Shown: positions 35,044 to 44,864, counted from the stretch's first letter. The stretch is DNA of 64,000 nucleotides from CAZWBR01 sp964632305 (GCA_964632305.1 CAZWBR010000003.1:62001-126000), one strand, 5' to 3'. Notes: generated by a model from the letters alone, not told the origin. Program-made: numbers and translations.

Positions 35044-37503
35044 TCAGGCGATGGCCAACGGGTTTTTCACTTTCTCCGTGAGCAACGCGATCTCGAAAAC
35101 ATCGGAGACATTCTCGACGAAACGGAAGGTGAGCCCTTTAATATAGATCTCCTTGATCTCTTCCAGATCTTTCTTGTTCTCCACCGAAATAATGATCTCC
35201 TTGATCCCGGCCCGTTTGGCGGCTAATATTTTCTCCTTGATCCCGCCCACCGGCAGCACCTTCCCCCTCAGGGTGATCTCACCGGTCATGGCCAGGTTCT
35301 TCTTAATCTTACGTTGTGTGAAGGCGGAGGCCAACGCGGTGGCCATCGTGATCCCGGCTGAAGGGCCATCTTTCGGGATCGCCCCTTCAGGTACATGGAT
35401 ATGAACATCCCATTTATCAAAGACCTCGGGTGAAAGCTCCAGCAATCCGGCATGAGACTTCAGGTATTCGAGGGCAATGGTGGCCGATTCTTTCATTACA
35501 TCACCCAAATTGCCGGTAATGGTGAACTTCCCTTTCCCGGCGCTCAGACTGGTCTCAACATAAAGGATTTCGCCTCCTACCGAGGTCCAGGCCAGTCCGG
35601 TAACCACTCCGGCATATTCGTTGCCTTCGTAACTCTCCTTGGTATATTTGGGCACTCCCAAATATTCGCGGATATCGGCTGAGGTAAGCTTCTTGTTGTA
35701 TTCCGATTCGGAGGCAATCTTGCGGGCTACGCGACGGATCACCTTGGCAATCTGCTTATCAAGCTCACGTACGCCCGATTCGCGGGTATACTGGTCGATG
35801 ATTTTCACCAGGATCTCTTTCGGGAAGGTGATCGCATTTTTTCCCAATCCATGATTCTCCAACTGACGGGGCACCAGGTGGCGACGGGCAATCTCACTCT
35901 TCTCTTCCAGCAGATAGCCGCTCACGTCGATCATTTCCATTCGGTCACGCAGGGCCGGATGAATGGTGCTGACGGTATTGGCAGTGGCAATAAACATCAC
36001 CCGCGACAGATCGTATGGGTGATCAAGATAATTATCGTGAAACTCGAAATTTTGTTCGGGATCGAGCACCTCTAATAATGCGGAGGCCGGATCGCCGTGA
36101 AAATCACTGGACACTTTGTCGATCTCATCCAGGATATAGACCGGGTTCGATGTTCCCGATTTGATCAGGTTCTGGATAATCCTTCCGGGCATAGCCCCGA
36201 TATAGGTTTTACGGTGACCACGAATCTCAGATTCATCGTGCAAACCGCCCAGGCTCATCCGGATATATTTACGGCCCAGGGCACGGGCAATGGAACGTCC
36301 CAGGGAGGTCTTCCCCACTCCGGGAGGACCGTACAGACAAAGAATGGGCGATTTCATATCCCCTTTCAGCTTCAGGACAGCCAGATGTTCCAGGATCCGT
36401 TCTTTGACATTGTCCAGCCCGTAATGGTCTTCAGCGAGGATCTTTTCGGCATTCTTCAGGTCAAAATTATCCTCGGTATATTCACTCCAGGGTAGATTGA
36501 GCAAGGTATCGAGATACCCGACCTGAACGGAATACTCGCCGGCAGCAGGGTTCATCCGGATCAGTTTCGACAACTCCTTATCGAAAATCTTCTGCACCTC
36601 TTCGTCCCATTTTTTATCTTCGGCCCGTTTCTTCAGTTCATCAATCTCCTGTTGAACAGGGCTCCCGCCCAACTCGTCCTGGATGGTCTTGATCTGCTGA
36701 TGAAGCAGATATTCACGCTGTTGCTGATCAATATCGACCTTAACTTTACGTTGGATATCCTTTTTCAGCTCAAGCATCTGAACCTCCCGAACCAGGTAGG
36801 TGAGTAACCGGGTACTTCGGTCGCCCAGATCGTTCAATTCCAGCAGATCCTGTTTCTCTGCTGCATTCAGATCAGTATTATTACAGATAAAGTTGACCAG
36901 GAAGGTAATATTTTCAATATTCTTCACGGCAAACTGCGCTTCCGGAGGGACGTTCCCCGAGAATTTAACGATCTTCAGGGAAAGGTCTTTCAGCGATTCT
37001 ATGATAGCGGAAAACTCATGGGTGGTAGTGTCGGGGATCGTGTCGGCCAATGGCTGTACCCTGGCCCGAAGATAGGGCTGGGTGTCGACGATCCCTTCGA
37101 GTCGGAACCGTTTTTTACCCTGGATAATGACCGAGGTGGTCCCGTCAGGCATCTCGAGGATTTTCAGGATCTCGGCCATCGTACCAACGGTGTAAAGCTC
37201 CTCCGGGGTCGGATCTTCGACCTGACCTTCACGTTGTGCTACCGTACCGATCAGACGGTTCCCGGCATAAGCTTCGCGGATCAGTTTCAGAGATTTCTGC
37301 CGTCCGACAGTAATCGGCATTACCACTCCCGGGAAAAGGACCGTATTGCGAAGCGGCAATATTGGCAGGATATCGGGTAAGACGACCGAGAGCAGGTCCT
37401 CATCATCCCCATCGGCAAGAATGGGAATATATTCGCCCTGATCTTCTACAATACTCGAAAAGAGAATGTTATTTTTGCTGTTCTTATTCTTATTATCGTC
37501 CAT
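35044..37503 (-). CDS. lon: ATP-dependent protease Lon
   Basis: LonA: N-terminal substrate-binding domain (ILPLRNTVLFPGVVMPITVG), AAA+ module with Walker A GPPGVGKTS, and C-terminal peptidase with the Ser-Lys dyad at Ser715 (KDGPSAG) and Lys758 (second Lys of GGIKEK), a 43-residue spacing as in E. coli Lon. It degrades misfolded and regulatory proteins in the cytoplasm. The start at 37503 (MDDNKNKN) is preferred to 37566 because the extra residues are not part of the usual N-terminal domain. Monocistronic. Confidence 0.96.
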   Translation of the reverse strand: MDDNKNKNSKNNILFSSIVEDQGEYIPILADGDDEDLLSVVLPDILPILPLRNTVLFPGVVMPITVGRQKSLKLIREAYAGNRLIGTVAQREGQVEDPTPEELYTVGTMAEILKILEMPDGTTSVIIQGKKRFRLEGIVDTQPYLRARVQPLADTIPDTTTHEFSAIIESLKDLSLKIVKFSGNVPPEAQFAVKNIENITFLVNFICNNTDLNAAEKQDLLELNDLGDRSTRLLTYLVREVQMLELKKDIQRKVKVDIDQQQREYLLHQQIKTIQDELGGSPVQQEIDELKKRAEDKKWDEEVQKIFDKELSKLIRMNPAAGEYSVQVGYLDTLLNLPWSEYTEDNFDLKNAEKILAEDHYGLDNVKERILEHLAVLKLKGDMKSPILCLYGPPGVGKTSLGRSIARALGRKYIRMSLGGLHDESEIRGHRKTYIGAMPGRIIQNLIKSGTSNPVYILDEIDKVSSDFHGDPASALLEVLDPEQNFEFHDNYLDHPYDLSRVMFIATANTVSTIHPALRDRMEMIDVSGYLLEEKSEIARRHLVPRQLENHGLGKNAITFPKEILVKIIDQYTRESGVRELDKQIAKVIRRVARKIASESEYNKKLTSADIREYLGVPKYTKESYEGNEYAGVVTGLAWTSVGGEILYVETSLSAGKGKFTITGNLGDVMKESATIALEYLKSHAGLLELSPEVFDKWDVHIHVPEGAIPKDGPSAGITMATALASAFTQRKIKKNLAMTGEITLRGKVLPVGGIKEKILAAKRAGIKEIIISVENKKDLEEIKEIYIKGLTFRFVENVSDVFEIALLTEKVKNPLAIA

Positions 37504-37698
37504 AATCTTTCTAAGATGTGTCAATATGTCGGGGAAACCAATTATTCCCAAAGTGACATTAATCATTTCAATTCCCGTGCCACAAGGAACGGGTTGACCT
37601 TAATTCTTACCCTTCTTTAATTTTTGTACTACCCAGGAAATAAATCCGGGTCAGGCTCTGCGATAAAGGAACAATTAATAACGAGACAAGTTTAAACA

Positions 37699-37733
37699 AA
37701 AAAGCCTCGTACTCAAAAAATACGAGGCTTTTT
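37699..37733 (-). terminator. Terminator of rpmE2
   Basis: A 13-bp stem AAAAAGCCTCGTA (37699-37711) / TACGAGGCTTTTT (37721-37733), 17 bp after the L31 stop on the minus strand. Confidence 0.92.
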
Positions 37734-37749
37734 CAAACGCGTAAACAAA

Positions 37750-38013
37750 TTATTGTTTGCGTTTGTCCATGTGTTTTTGGTAACGGTTCATGAACTTATC
37801 GACACGACCAGCGGTGTCAACCAATTTCATTTTACCGGTGTAAAACGGGTGTGAGGTGTTTGAAATTTCCACTTTAAGCAGCGGATATTCAACGCCTTCA
37901 ATTTCAATAGTTTCTCTTGAGGCTGCAGTTGACCTTGTAATGAAAGTATGTTCGTTCGACATATCTTTGAAGGCTACCAGCCGATAATTTTCCGGATGAA
38001 TTCCCTTTTTCAT
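37750..38013 (-). CDS. rpmE2: 50S ribosomal protein L31 type B
   Basis: An 87-residue ribosomal protein. MKKGIHPENYRLVAFKDMS and HPFYTGKMKLVDTAGRVDKFMNRY are diagnostic. The CxxC zinc ligands of type A are absent, so this is the zinc-independent type B form. It has its own promoter and terminator. Confidence 0.96.
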   Translation of the reverse strand: MKKGIHPENYRLVAFKDMSNEHTFITRSTAASRETIEIEGVEYPLLKVEISNTSHPFYTGKMKLVDTAGRVDKFMNRYQKHMDKRKQ

Positions 38014-38065
38014 GATGCGTGTTTAATATCTTGTACCTTAATAATTTCTTCCTAAATACGGGATG

Positions 38066-38073
38066 CAAAGATA
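38066..38073 (-). promoter_or_regulatory. -7 box before rpmE2
   Basis: TATCTTTG on the minus strand, matching Bacteroidota TAnnTTTG, about 53 bp before the rpmE2 start. The -33 box is not clear. Confidence 0.5.
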
Positions 38074-38162
38074 ACTATACTTCACAAATCTGCAATACAT
38101 TTATAAAAAGAATTATTGCAGGATTCTTCAAAATTTATCCCTCCCGGCTCCTTTCACCGCGA

Positions 38163-39377
38163 TTATTCTTCTTCCCGGGTAGCTTTTTCCCTCTCTTCGC
38201 GCAGTAACCTGACATCTTTCATCAGCATCGGCGCCCGTTCGAAGGGAGCATTCCGGTCGAACAAATAACGCATGGTATAATGGGTTTTGGCATGTACCCC
38301 ACCCACCGATTTATACATGGCCACCATCTTCGGGTTAAAATCGCCTACCCAGGAGAGTTCAACCTGGTTGTACCACAGCTTTCGCTTCATCACCTTGTCG
38401 AGATGCCAGAACACTGCCGACTCGAGACCTGAACCCTGAAACTTGGGGACAACGCCCATAATTAGGATACGGGCACGGGTGATGACGTGCATCTTTTTAT
38501 ACCAGATAAACTTAAGCAGGTTCCAGAGATTCAGTTTACCGTTTAGCTTGGCCAGGATCTGGTTCCAATCGGGGATCATCCCAAAGAAAAGGACCGGCTC
38601 ATCGTTGTGGTAGACAAACCAGATGAACTCTTCCTCGGCAACCAGCTTGGCAAAACGCATCATTCCCCGGATATCGTCAAGATCGACAGTCTGATGATTA
38701 TCGTGACGGGCCCAGGCCTGATCGTAGATCCGGGTAAAATCGTGAATATATTTCTCAAGATTCGAGAATTTCACATGCTCGAAACGGAAGTTAGGCTTTT
38801 GGGCCACCCATTCGGCAATTTTCCAAAACCTTTCGGGGAAAGGATCTTTATGATTCAGGTGATAACTGTATTGTTCAAAATAGATCTGGAAGCCGTAAGC
38901 TTCAAACAAGTCGGAATAATAGGATTTGTTGTACGGCATCCCAAAACCCTGCGGCTCAAACCCTTTAACCAGCAATCCCCAGTTAATCAGATTCTCCCCA
39001 AAATTCACGGGACCATCCATCGCTTCCATCCCCCGCTCGGCCAGCCATGCCTTGGCGGTGTCGAACAACAGAAAGGCCGCCTCACGGTTGTTGATGCACT
39101 CGAAATAACCCATACCCCCGGTAGGCTGCTGGAAGGTATAAGCCTTATTCCCATTAATAAATGCACCGACGCGGCCAATCACTTTCCCCTGATCATCTTT
39201 CAGGATCCAGCGGGTGCCATCGCCGTTTTTATAAAAAGCATTTTTCTGAGGATCAAAAGCGCTGTCAGCCATTGCTTCCAACGGGGCCACCCAGTTCGAA
39301 TCGCCCTTATATATATCGTGTGCGACCTGATGAAACGCCTTACGCGAAACCTCGTCCTTAACTTCAATTATTTGCAT
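38163..39377 (-). CDS. GNAT-like acetyltransferase-fold protein (YghO-like)
   Basis: 404 residues containing a degenerate GNAT fold: ...GRVGAFINGNKAY..., GFEPQGFGMPYNKSYY, and C-terminal ILIMGVVPKFQGSGLESAVFW, which resembles the acetyl-CoA pyrophosphate loop (Q/RxxGxG/A). It is similar in architecture to E. coli YghO, of unknown substrate. The start at 39377 is the first ATG; 39383 would be TTG. Confidence 0.7.
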   Translation of the reverse strand: MQIIEVKDEVSRKAFHQVAHDIYKGDSNWVAPLEAMADSAFDPQKNAFYKNGDGTRWILKDDQGKVIGRVGAFINGNKAYTFQQPTGGMGYFECINNREAAFLLFDTAKAWLAERGMEAMDGPVNFGENLINWGLLVKGFEPQGFGMPYNKSYYSDLFEAYGFQIYFEQYSYHLNHKDPFPERFWKIAEWVAQKPNFRFEHVKFSNLEKYIHDFTRIYDQAWARHDNHQTVDLDDIRGMMRFAKLVAEEEFIWFVYHNDEPVLFFGMIPDWNQILAKLNGKLNLWNLLKFIWYKKMHVITRARILIMGVVPKFQGSGLESAVFWHLDKVMKRKLWYNQVELSWVGDFNPKMVAMYKSVGGVHAKTHYTMRYLFDRNAPFERAPMLMKDVRLLREEREKATREEE

Positions 39378-39477
39378 AAGCAATTTTAAATTTACGGGGT
39401 CAAAAGTAATGATAAATGAAATGGTTTCAAATTAAAATCATCCGGCGATAAGCCTCTATACAATTAAAAACGTCCCG

Positions 39478-40209
39478 TTATCGGTTACGGACCAGCTCCC
39501 TGATCTGCTCACAATCCAGCTCTTCGATAATCTGATTGGCGTTTTCGCGGGCGACCGTCGAACCAAGGGTTTGCAGGATCCGGGCCTGCATCAGGGCCAC
39601 CTGGTAAAGATTGCTGTTTCTCATGCCGATCTGGATAAAAACCCGGATAAACACGGTAGAGAGCTGGGGATCTTTGGCCAGTGGGGGCAAAAGTTCAAAA
39701 AAGGCCTCAAATTTATCGTCCCCGGCATTTCGGTCGGTCAAGGCAAGACGCCCCATCATCAGTAACCCGGTGATCTTGATCAGTGTTTTCTTCGCCAGAC
39801 AAAACTCAGTCGCCTTTTCATAGGCAAGGGAGGTATTCGAAAAAAGGTTCATCGCCACCTGTTCAGCCAGTTCGATATTATGAAGACTCTTCGCCCAAAA
39901 ATCCATCTGATTGGCTGTCACGGCCTCCGGCTCATCAAGCAGGGTTGCCAGGATCATGGTCTCGCGCCACTGCTTGTTCCAAAGTTTGAGCGCCACCAGA
40001 TGGTTAGGCTGGTAATGGGTAGCCAGGTTCCGCAACGATACAATCGAAGCCCCCAGATTAACTTTGTAATCAATGCCACGCTTAATCATCGATTCCGACA
40101 CCTCTCCGTTCTGAAGCGGCCTGATCTTTCTCAGGATATCCTGAAAAATAAGTTCCGATCCGGGGTCATCCAACAAGTATTCCATTACATCCGTTTTTGG
40201 GTTAATCAT
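39478..40209 (-). CDS. AlkD/HEAT-repeat-like protein
   Basis: 243 residues, all helical. LGASIVSLRNLATHYQPNHL followed by LWNKQWRETMILATLLDEP and MDFWAKSLHNIELAEQVAMN strongly resembles the repeat pattern of DNA alkylation repair (AlkD/AlkC) HEAT-like proteins. I cannot place the catalytic Trp/Asp/Arg set, so glycosylase activity is unproven. Monocistronic. Confidence 0.6.
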   Translation of the reverse strand: MINPKTDVMEYLLDDPGSELIFQDILRKIRPLQNGEVSESMIKRGIDYKVNLGASIVSLRNLATHYQPNHLVALKLWNKQWRETMILATLLDEPEAVTANQMDFWAKSLHNIELAEQVAMNLFSNTSLAYEKATEFCLAKKTLIKITGLLMMGRLALTDRNAGDDKFEAFFELLPPLAKDPQLSTVFIRVFIQIGMRNSNLYQVALMQARILQTLGSTVARENANQIIEELDCEQIRELVRNR

Positions 40210-40340
40210 CCAGTATAAATTAAAAAGATAAAGCTTTTGGACTGCACAAAAATAAACAAAACCCCGTTCAATCCCGAGAGTTTTTCCATTTTTGCCTTAT
40301 TATCAAACTGTTTCGAAAACATCATTTTTTTAATTAAACC

Positions 40341-40373
40341 TTTGCAGGATTTCAAAAACATTATCTATATTTG
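40341..40373 (+). promoter_or_regulatory. Promoter of tRNA-His
   Basis: TTTG (40341-40344), 21-bp spacer, TATATTTG (40366-40373): a full match to the Bacteroidota -33/-7 consensus, 21 bp before the tRNA. Confidence 0.8.
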
Positions 40374-40393
40374 CAACCGCAAACGCAAAAATG

Positions 40394-40470
40394 GTGGATG
40401 TAGCTCAGTCGGTTAGAGTAGCGGATTGTGGTTCCGTTGGTCGTGGGTTCGAATCCCATCTTCCACCCCA
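40394..40470 (+). tRNA. tRNA-His (GTG)
   Basis: A cloverleaf can be drawn: acceptor GTGGATG with CTTCCAC, D-loop AGCTCAGTCGGTTAGAG, anticodon loop with GTG at 40428-40430, T-arm GTGGGTTCGAATCCCAT, and encoded CCA. A G at 40393 opposite C73 gives the extra G-1 typical of tRNA-His. Confidence 0.96.
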
Positions 40471-40479
40471 AGGTTTCGA

Positions 40480-40505
40480 GGCAGTCTTTACGGCTGCCTT
40501 TTTTT
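40480..40505 (+). terminator. Terminator after tRNA-His
   Basis: GGCAGTC / GGCTGCC stem (40480-40498) followed by seven T. Confidence 0.88.
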
Positions 40506-40549
40506 ATTATCCCACCACCTCAACAACATCTAAAGCGTTCAAATAATCC

Positions 40550-40557
40550 TACTTTTG
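40550..40557 (+). promoter_or_regulatory. -7 box before the EamA gene
   Basis: TACTTTTG fits TAnnTTTG, 17 bp before the start codon at 40575. The -33 box is weak. Confidence 0.45.
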
Positions 40558-40574
40558 TACCTTATTCACCGTCT

Positions 40575-41501
40575 ATGCAGGAAAGAAAAGGGTTGATATA
40601 TCTCGCGTTGGTCATCTCAATGATCTTCTGGGCTTTTTCCTTTGTCTGGGTCAAGGAAGTTTATGTCACATACGGTCCATTGACCACCGTGTTCTTCAGA
40701 CTGATCATCGCTACCGGCCTTATGTTTGTCTATGCAAAGCTAAGCGGCAGGTTAATGGCTGTTCAGAAGCAGGACCGGCGCAGCTTTCTTTTGTTAGCCT
40801 TGTTCGAACCCTTTCTCTATTTCATGGGCGAAAGTTTTGGGCTTAAATATGTCTCCAGCACGGTCGGCGCCATTATCGTGGCCACCATCCCGCTCTTTTC
40901 CCCTTTTGCAGCTTCCCGTTTCCACGGCGAAAAACTCTCGGTCCGTAACGTTATAGGGATTATCCTCTCTTTTATCGGGGTCTCGATCGTCGTTTTCGAT
41001 TCCTCCTTTAACCTGACCGCCTCGCCCATCGGCATTGCCCTCGAATTTTTGGCCGTCGCGGCAGCCATCGCCTACACGGTAGTCTTAAAAGATCTGGCTA
41101 AAAAATATAACCCGACCTCTATCATCACCTATCAGAATACGATCGGGATCTTTTATTTTCTCCCTTTCTGGCTGATTTTCGAGAGCCATGACCTGATCAA
41201 CACCCTCTTTGATGCAACAGCCTTTGCCGGCATTGTCAAACTCGCGGTCTTTGCCTCGTGTATCGCATTTATCCTCTATGCCTACAGCGTCAAAAACCTG
41301 GGAATCAACGACGCCAACATGTTTATCAACATCATCCCGGTCTTTACCGCCATCTTTGCCTGGTATATCCTCGACGAACCACTGCCTCTCCAAAAAATTG
41401 TGGGGATCGCGATAGTCATCGCCGGACTCTTTATCGCACAGGTAAAGATGAAAAGGCTGGTATCCAAACTTGTTTCAATACAGCAGGATGGGGGCAGATA
41501 A
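40575..41501 (+). CDS. EamA-family (DMT) transporter
   Basis: A 308-residue inner-membrane permease with ten membrane segments and two EamA repeats (first: ISMIFWAFSFVWVKEVY; second starts about residue 150). It exports or imports small metabolites; substrate unknown. The ATG at 40575 is chosen because the longer frame runs through the tRNA gene. Its end overlaps the next gene by 14 bp. Confidence 0.88.
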   Translation: MQERKGLIYLALVISMIFWAFSFVWVKEVYVTYGPLTTVFFRLIIATGLMFVYAKLSGRLMAVQKQDRRSFLLLALFEPFLYFMGESFGLKYVSSTVGAIIVATIPLFSPFAASRFHGEKLSVRNVIGIILSFIGVSIVVFDSSFNLTASPIGIALEFLAVAAAIAYTVVLKDLAKKYNPTSIITYQNTIGIFYFLPFWLIFESHDLINTLFDATAFAGIVKLAVFASCIAFILYAYSVKNLGINDANMFINIIPVFTAIFAWYILDEPLPLQKIVGIAIVIAGLFIAQVKMKRLVSKLVSIQQDGGR

Positions 41502-41979
41502 GTCAAGTGTCAGAGATCTGGCCCGCCGGAAGCATGAGGAGAATAAGGCTTTCTTCAAAAAGCTGAAGAAGAAAAATCCGAAAAACCTGGATGAGACAGT
41601 CCACCGGTTGCACGAAGAGGCTTTCGAACAATTCGATTGCCTGACCTGCGCCAACTGTTGCAGCTCCATCAGCCCGATCGTCACCGATAAAGACATCGAA
41701 CGACTGGCACGTCACCTGAAAATGAAACCGGCCCAGTTTATCGCCCAGTATCTTCATATTGACGAAGATCAGGATTATGTGTTCAACAACACCCCCTGCC
41801 CTTTCCTGATGCCCGACAATTATTGCATGGTCTACGACTACCGACCCAAAGCTTGCCGCGAATACCCTCATACCGACCGGCGAAGATTTATCCAACTGCT
41901 TAATCTCTCGCTGAAAAACTGCGAAGTTTGCCCTATCGTATTCAATGTGGTCGAGAAGATGAAAACGGAAAACCTGTAA
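41488..41979 (+). CDS. YkgJ-family cysteine-cluster protein
   Basis: 163 residues. FDCLTCANCCSSISPIVTDKD, then CPFLMPDNYCMVYDYRPKACREYP, form the conserved CxxCxxCC...C...C pattern of the YkgJ/CxxCxxCC zinc- or iron-binding family of unknown function. The start overlaps the EamA gene by 14 bp, so it is co-transcribed. Confidence 0.85.
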   Translation: MGADKSSVRDLARRKHEENKAFFKKLKKKNPKNLDETVHRLHEEAFEQFDCLTCANCCSSISPIVTDKDIERLARHLKMKPAQFIAQYLHIDEDQDYVFNNTPCPFLMPDNYCMVYDYRPKACREYPHTDRRRFIQLLNLSLKNCEVCPIVFNVVEKMKTENL

Positions 41980-42008
41980 AACTAAACTACGGCTTTATCG
42001 GATAAAAA

Positions 42009-42039
42009 TTTCAAGCCTTCCCCCGATTACTTATCTTTG
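42009..42039 (+). promoter_or_regulatory. Promoter of cmk-ispH
   Basis: TTTC (42009-42012), 19-bp spacer, TATCTTTG (42032-42039): a good Bacteroidota promoter, 87 bp before the cmk start. Confidence 0.7.
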
Positions 42040-42125
42040 TATTCAAAAGAAAAAGCTGATTACGGTCATTGCGATCCGATTATTCCCAATCAGCGAAAAT
42101 TATTAATCTTTGGCTTATCACAGGA

Positions 42126-42839
42126 ATGAGTAATACGGAGCATAAAATAGTGATTGCAATCGACGGTTATTCGTCATGCGGGAAAAGTACAGTAGCGAAG
42201 GAAGTAGCGCGGTTGCTGAACTATATCTATATCGATACCGGGGCGATGTACAGGGCTGTAACCCTTTATTGCCTGAGGAACGACCTGATCAGCAACGGGA
42301 TTGTAAAAACAGAGGATTTATGGAAACAGCTTGACCGCATCAACGTAATATTTAAGCACAATCCGGTCACCGACCACAACGATATATGGCTGAACGGTGA
42401 AAATGTCGAAGAAGAAATCAGGCAATTACCCGTTTCGCAAAACGTCAGCCAGGTCGCGGCTGTCGGAGAGGTGCGCCGTCTGCTGGTAGCGCTGCAACAG
42501 GAGATGGGCAAAAGCAAGGGAATCGTCATGGATGGCCGCGATATCGGCACGGTCGTTTTTCCCGATGCCGAACTGAAAATCTTTATGACGGCAAGGGCCG
42601 ATGTGCGTGCCCGGCGTCGCTACGATGAACTGATCGCTAAAAAAGAGAAGGTCAGTTACGAGGAAATAATGGCCAACATCACCAATCGGGACCGTTACGA
42701 CGAGACCCGCGAGGAGAGCCCGCTGCGTAAGGCAGAGGATGCGGTAGTCCTTGACAACAGCTTTATGAACCGCGAAGAACAACTCCAATGGGTATTGGAA
42801 AAGGTGGCCCGTCTCAATAAATCTGTTCATGAAAATTGA
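42126..42839 (+). CDS. cmk: Cytidylate kinase
   Basis: Phosphorylates CMP/dCMP with ATP. 237 residues: P-loop DGYSSCGKST, YIDTGAMYRAV CMP-binding segment, DGRDIGTVVFPDA, and lid RDRYDETREESPLRKAEDA. The start at 42126 has GGA just upstream and fits the family N terminus. It overlaps ispH by 11 bp, a pairing found often in Bacteroidota. Confidence 0.95.
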   Translation: MSNTEHKIVIAIDGYSSCGKSTVAKEVARLLNYIYIDTGAMYRAVTLYCLRNDLISNGIVKTEDLWKQLDRINVIFKHNPVTDHNDIWLNGENVEEEIRQLPVSQNVSQVAAVGEVRRLLVALQQEMGKSKGIVMDGRDIGTVVFPDAELKIFMTARADVRARRRYDELIAKKEKVSYEEIMANITNRDRYDETREESPLRKAEDAVVLDNSFMNREEQLQWVLEKVARLNKSVHEN

Positions 42840-43692
42840 AATTGACAAAAAATCGGGGTTCTGTTTCGGAGTCGTCGAAGCCATCCGAAGAGCTGAAGAA
42901 TCGTTACAGGATAAAGAGAAACTATTCTGTCTGGGAGATATCGTTCACAACAACACGGAAGTCGACCGTTTGAGCCAAAAAGGGTTGGTGACCATCTCCC
43001 ACGAAGAGTTTTTCAGCATGAGAGACACCACCGTCTTACTTCGTGCCCACGGCGAGCCGCCGGTCGTATATGAATATGCCAAAGCAAACAATATCAAGCT
43101 GATCGACGCCACATGCCCGGTGGTCCTGAAACTTCAGCAACGGATTCGGAAAGGTTATGAATCGAAAGAAAACCGAAACGGACAGGTGGTGATCTACGGA
43201 AAGAAAGGTCATGCCGAGGTGAACGGGCTGGTTGGCCAAACCGGGGGGAAAGCCATCGTCGTGGAAGGGATCGAAGATCTGGCCAAAATAGATTTCACCC
43301 AGCCTATCGACCTTTATTCCCAGACAACCAAAGGGCTGGACGGCTTTCACCAGATTGCGGAAGAACTCCGCCAAAAAGCCGGCGAGGTTCGGCTACAAGT
43401 ACACGACACCATCTGCCGGCAGGTGGCCAATCGCATTCCTGGAATCCGGGCTTTTTCATCCAAATTCGACCTGATCCTCTTCGTAAGTGGACTAAAAAGT
43501 TCAAACGGGAAGATGTTGTTCGAAATATGCCAATCCGTCAACCCGAACAGCAAGTTCATATCAGCCATCGACGAGATTGATCCTCTGTGGTTTAAAAATA
43601 TTGAATCGGTGGGAATATGCGGAGCCACCTCAACACCCAAACATCTGTTGGAGGATGTTGCGACCTTTGTCGAAAAACTTAACGGTCAGTGA
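42829..43692 (+). CDS. ispH: 4-hydroxy-3-methylbut-2-enyl diphosphate reductase
   Basis: Last step of the MEP isoprenoid pathway: reduces HMBPP to IPP and DMAPP with a [4Fe-4S] cluster. The three cluster cysteines are C12 (GFCFGV), C96 (ATCPVV) and C196 (TICRQ), and SSN follows in the C-terminal third. Length is normal (287). Translationally coupled to cmk. Confidence 0.96.
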   Translation: MKIEIDKKSGFCFGVVEAIRRAEESLQDKEKLFCLGDIVHNNTEVDRLSQKGLVTISHEEFFSMRDTTVLLRAHGEPPVVYEYAKANNIKLIDATCPVVLKLQQRIRKGYESKENRNGQVVIYGKKGHAEVNGLVGQTGGKAIVVEGIEDLAKIDFTQPIDLYSQTTKGLDGFHQIAEELRQKAGEVRLQVHDTICRQVANRIPGIRAFSSKFDLILFVSGLKSSNGKMLFEICQSVNPNSKFISAIDEIDPLWFKNIESVGICGATSTPKHLLEDVATFVEKLNGQ

Positions 43693-43743
43693 CATTTCAG
43701 ATAAACTTAACACCATTTAAGCAGATCATTTCAATTTCGACAA

Positions 43744-43751
43744 TACTTTTG
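43744..43751 (+). promoter_or_regulatory. -7 box before pfkA
   Basis: TACTTTTG, 23 bp before the start codon, fits TAnnTTTG. A TTTA lies 24 bp upstream of it. Confidence 0.45.
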
Positions 43752-43774
43752 CTAAGACCAATAAAAAAAGCAAT

Positions 43775-44797
43775 ATGACACAAGAATTCAGAGCACCCGA
43801 TCCAAATGATTACTGTGACAGCCCGATAAAAAAAATAGGAGTATTAACCTCAGGGGGGGATGCCCCAGGAATGAACGCCGCGATCAGGGCCGTAGTAAGA
43901 ACTGCCAAGTACTACGGGCGTAAGGTTGTGGGAATTCATCAGGGATATAAAGGATTAATCGAGAAAAATTTCCAGGAGATGGAGTCTGGTGATGTGAGCA
44001 ACATCATCCAATTGGGCGGTACGATCCTGAAAACGGCCAGAAGCCAGGAATTCAGGACCAAAGAAGGACGTGATCTTGCCTATCAGAATTTGACTGAGGA
44101 AGGCATCGATGCCCTGGTGGTCATTGGTGGCGATGGCACTTTTACCGGCGCTCGCATCTTCGCCCAGGAATTCGGAATCCCGATCGTAGGGGTCCCCGGC
44201 ACCATCGACAACGACCTCTTCGGAACCGATCTCACCATTGGCTACGACACCGCCTTGAATACGATCATCGAAGCAGTCGATAAAATCCGCGATACCGCCA
44301 CAGCCCACGAAAGATTATTCTTTATCGAAGTGATGGGGCGCGATGCCGGATTCTTAGCGCTCAACGGGGGCATTGCTTCCGGTGCCGAGGCCGTATTGAT
44401 CCCTGAAGCCGATACCGATATTACCACTCTTGAAAATTACATCAAGTCGGGTTACCGCAAAAGCAAGAACTCATCGATCGTACTGGTAGCCGAAGGCGAA
44501 AAAGCAGGCGGGGCTTTCAATATTGCCAAACAGGTTGAGAAAGATTTTCCCCAATATGATGTCAGGGTAACCATCCTTGGCCATATTCAGCGCGGTGGAT
44601 CGCCAACAGCCTCCGACCGTATCCTGGCCAGCCGTCTGGGCGTTGCTGCCATCGAAGCATTGCTCGACGACCAAAAGAGCGTTATGGTTGGAATATCAAA
44701 CGACCAGGTCGAACTCGTCCCCTTCAACAAAGCAATCAAATACGACAAGGAATTGAATCCAAAATTGCTGGATACCATTCATATTTTAGCATCATAG
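43775..44797 (+). CDS. pfkA: 6-phosphofructokinase
   Basis: Glycolytic fructose-6-phosphate kinase. 340 residues: SGGDAPGMNAAIRAVV, GGDGTFTGA and PGTIDNDLFGTD with the catalytic Asp, and HIQRGGSPTASDR near the C terminus. GGDG (rather than GGDD) suggests ATP as donor. Own promoter and terminator. Confidence 0.95.
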   Translation: MTQEFRAPDPNDYCDSPIKKIGVLTSGGDAPGMNAAIRAVVRTAKYYGRKVVGIHQGYKGLIEKNFQEMESGDVSNIIQLGGTILKTARSQEFRTKEGRDLAYQNLTEEGIDALVVIGGDGTFTGARIFAQEFGIPIVGVPGTIDNDLFGTDLTIGYDTALNTIIEAVDKIRDTATAHERLFFIEVMGRDAGFLALNGGIASGAEAVLIPEADTDITTLENYIKSGYRKSKNSSIVLVAEGEKAGGAFNIAKQVEKDFPQYDVRVTILGHIQRGGSPTASDRILASRLGVAAIEALLDDQKSVMVGISNDQVELVPFNKAIKYDKELNPKLLDTIHILAS

Positions 44798-44820
44798 AGG
44801 GAAATAACCCTATATGCAAC

Positions 44821-44864
44821 AATCCCGGGAACCGGCAAAACCTGCAGTCCCCGGGATTTTTTTT
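44821..44864 (+). terminator. Terminator of pfkA
   Basis: AATCCCGGG (44821-44829) / CCCGGGATT (44850-44858) followed by a T-run. Confidence 0.9.

Noticed and set aside
38607..39389. 260-codon open frame antisense to the GNAT-like gene
   Set aside because: The opposite strand has a recognisable protein family; this frame has no domain-like pattern.
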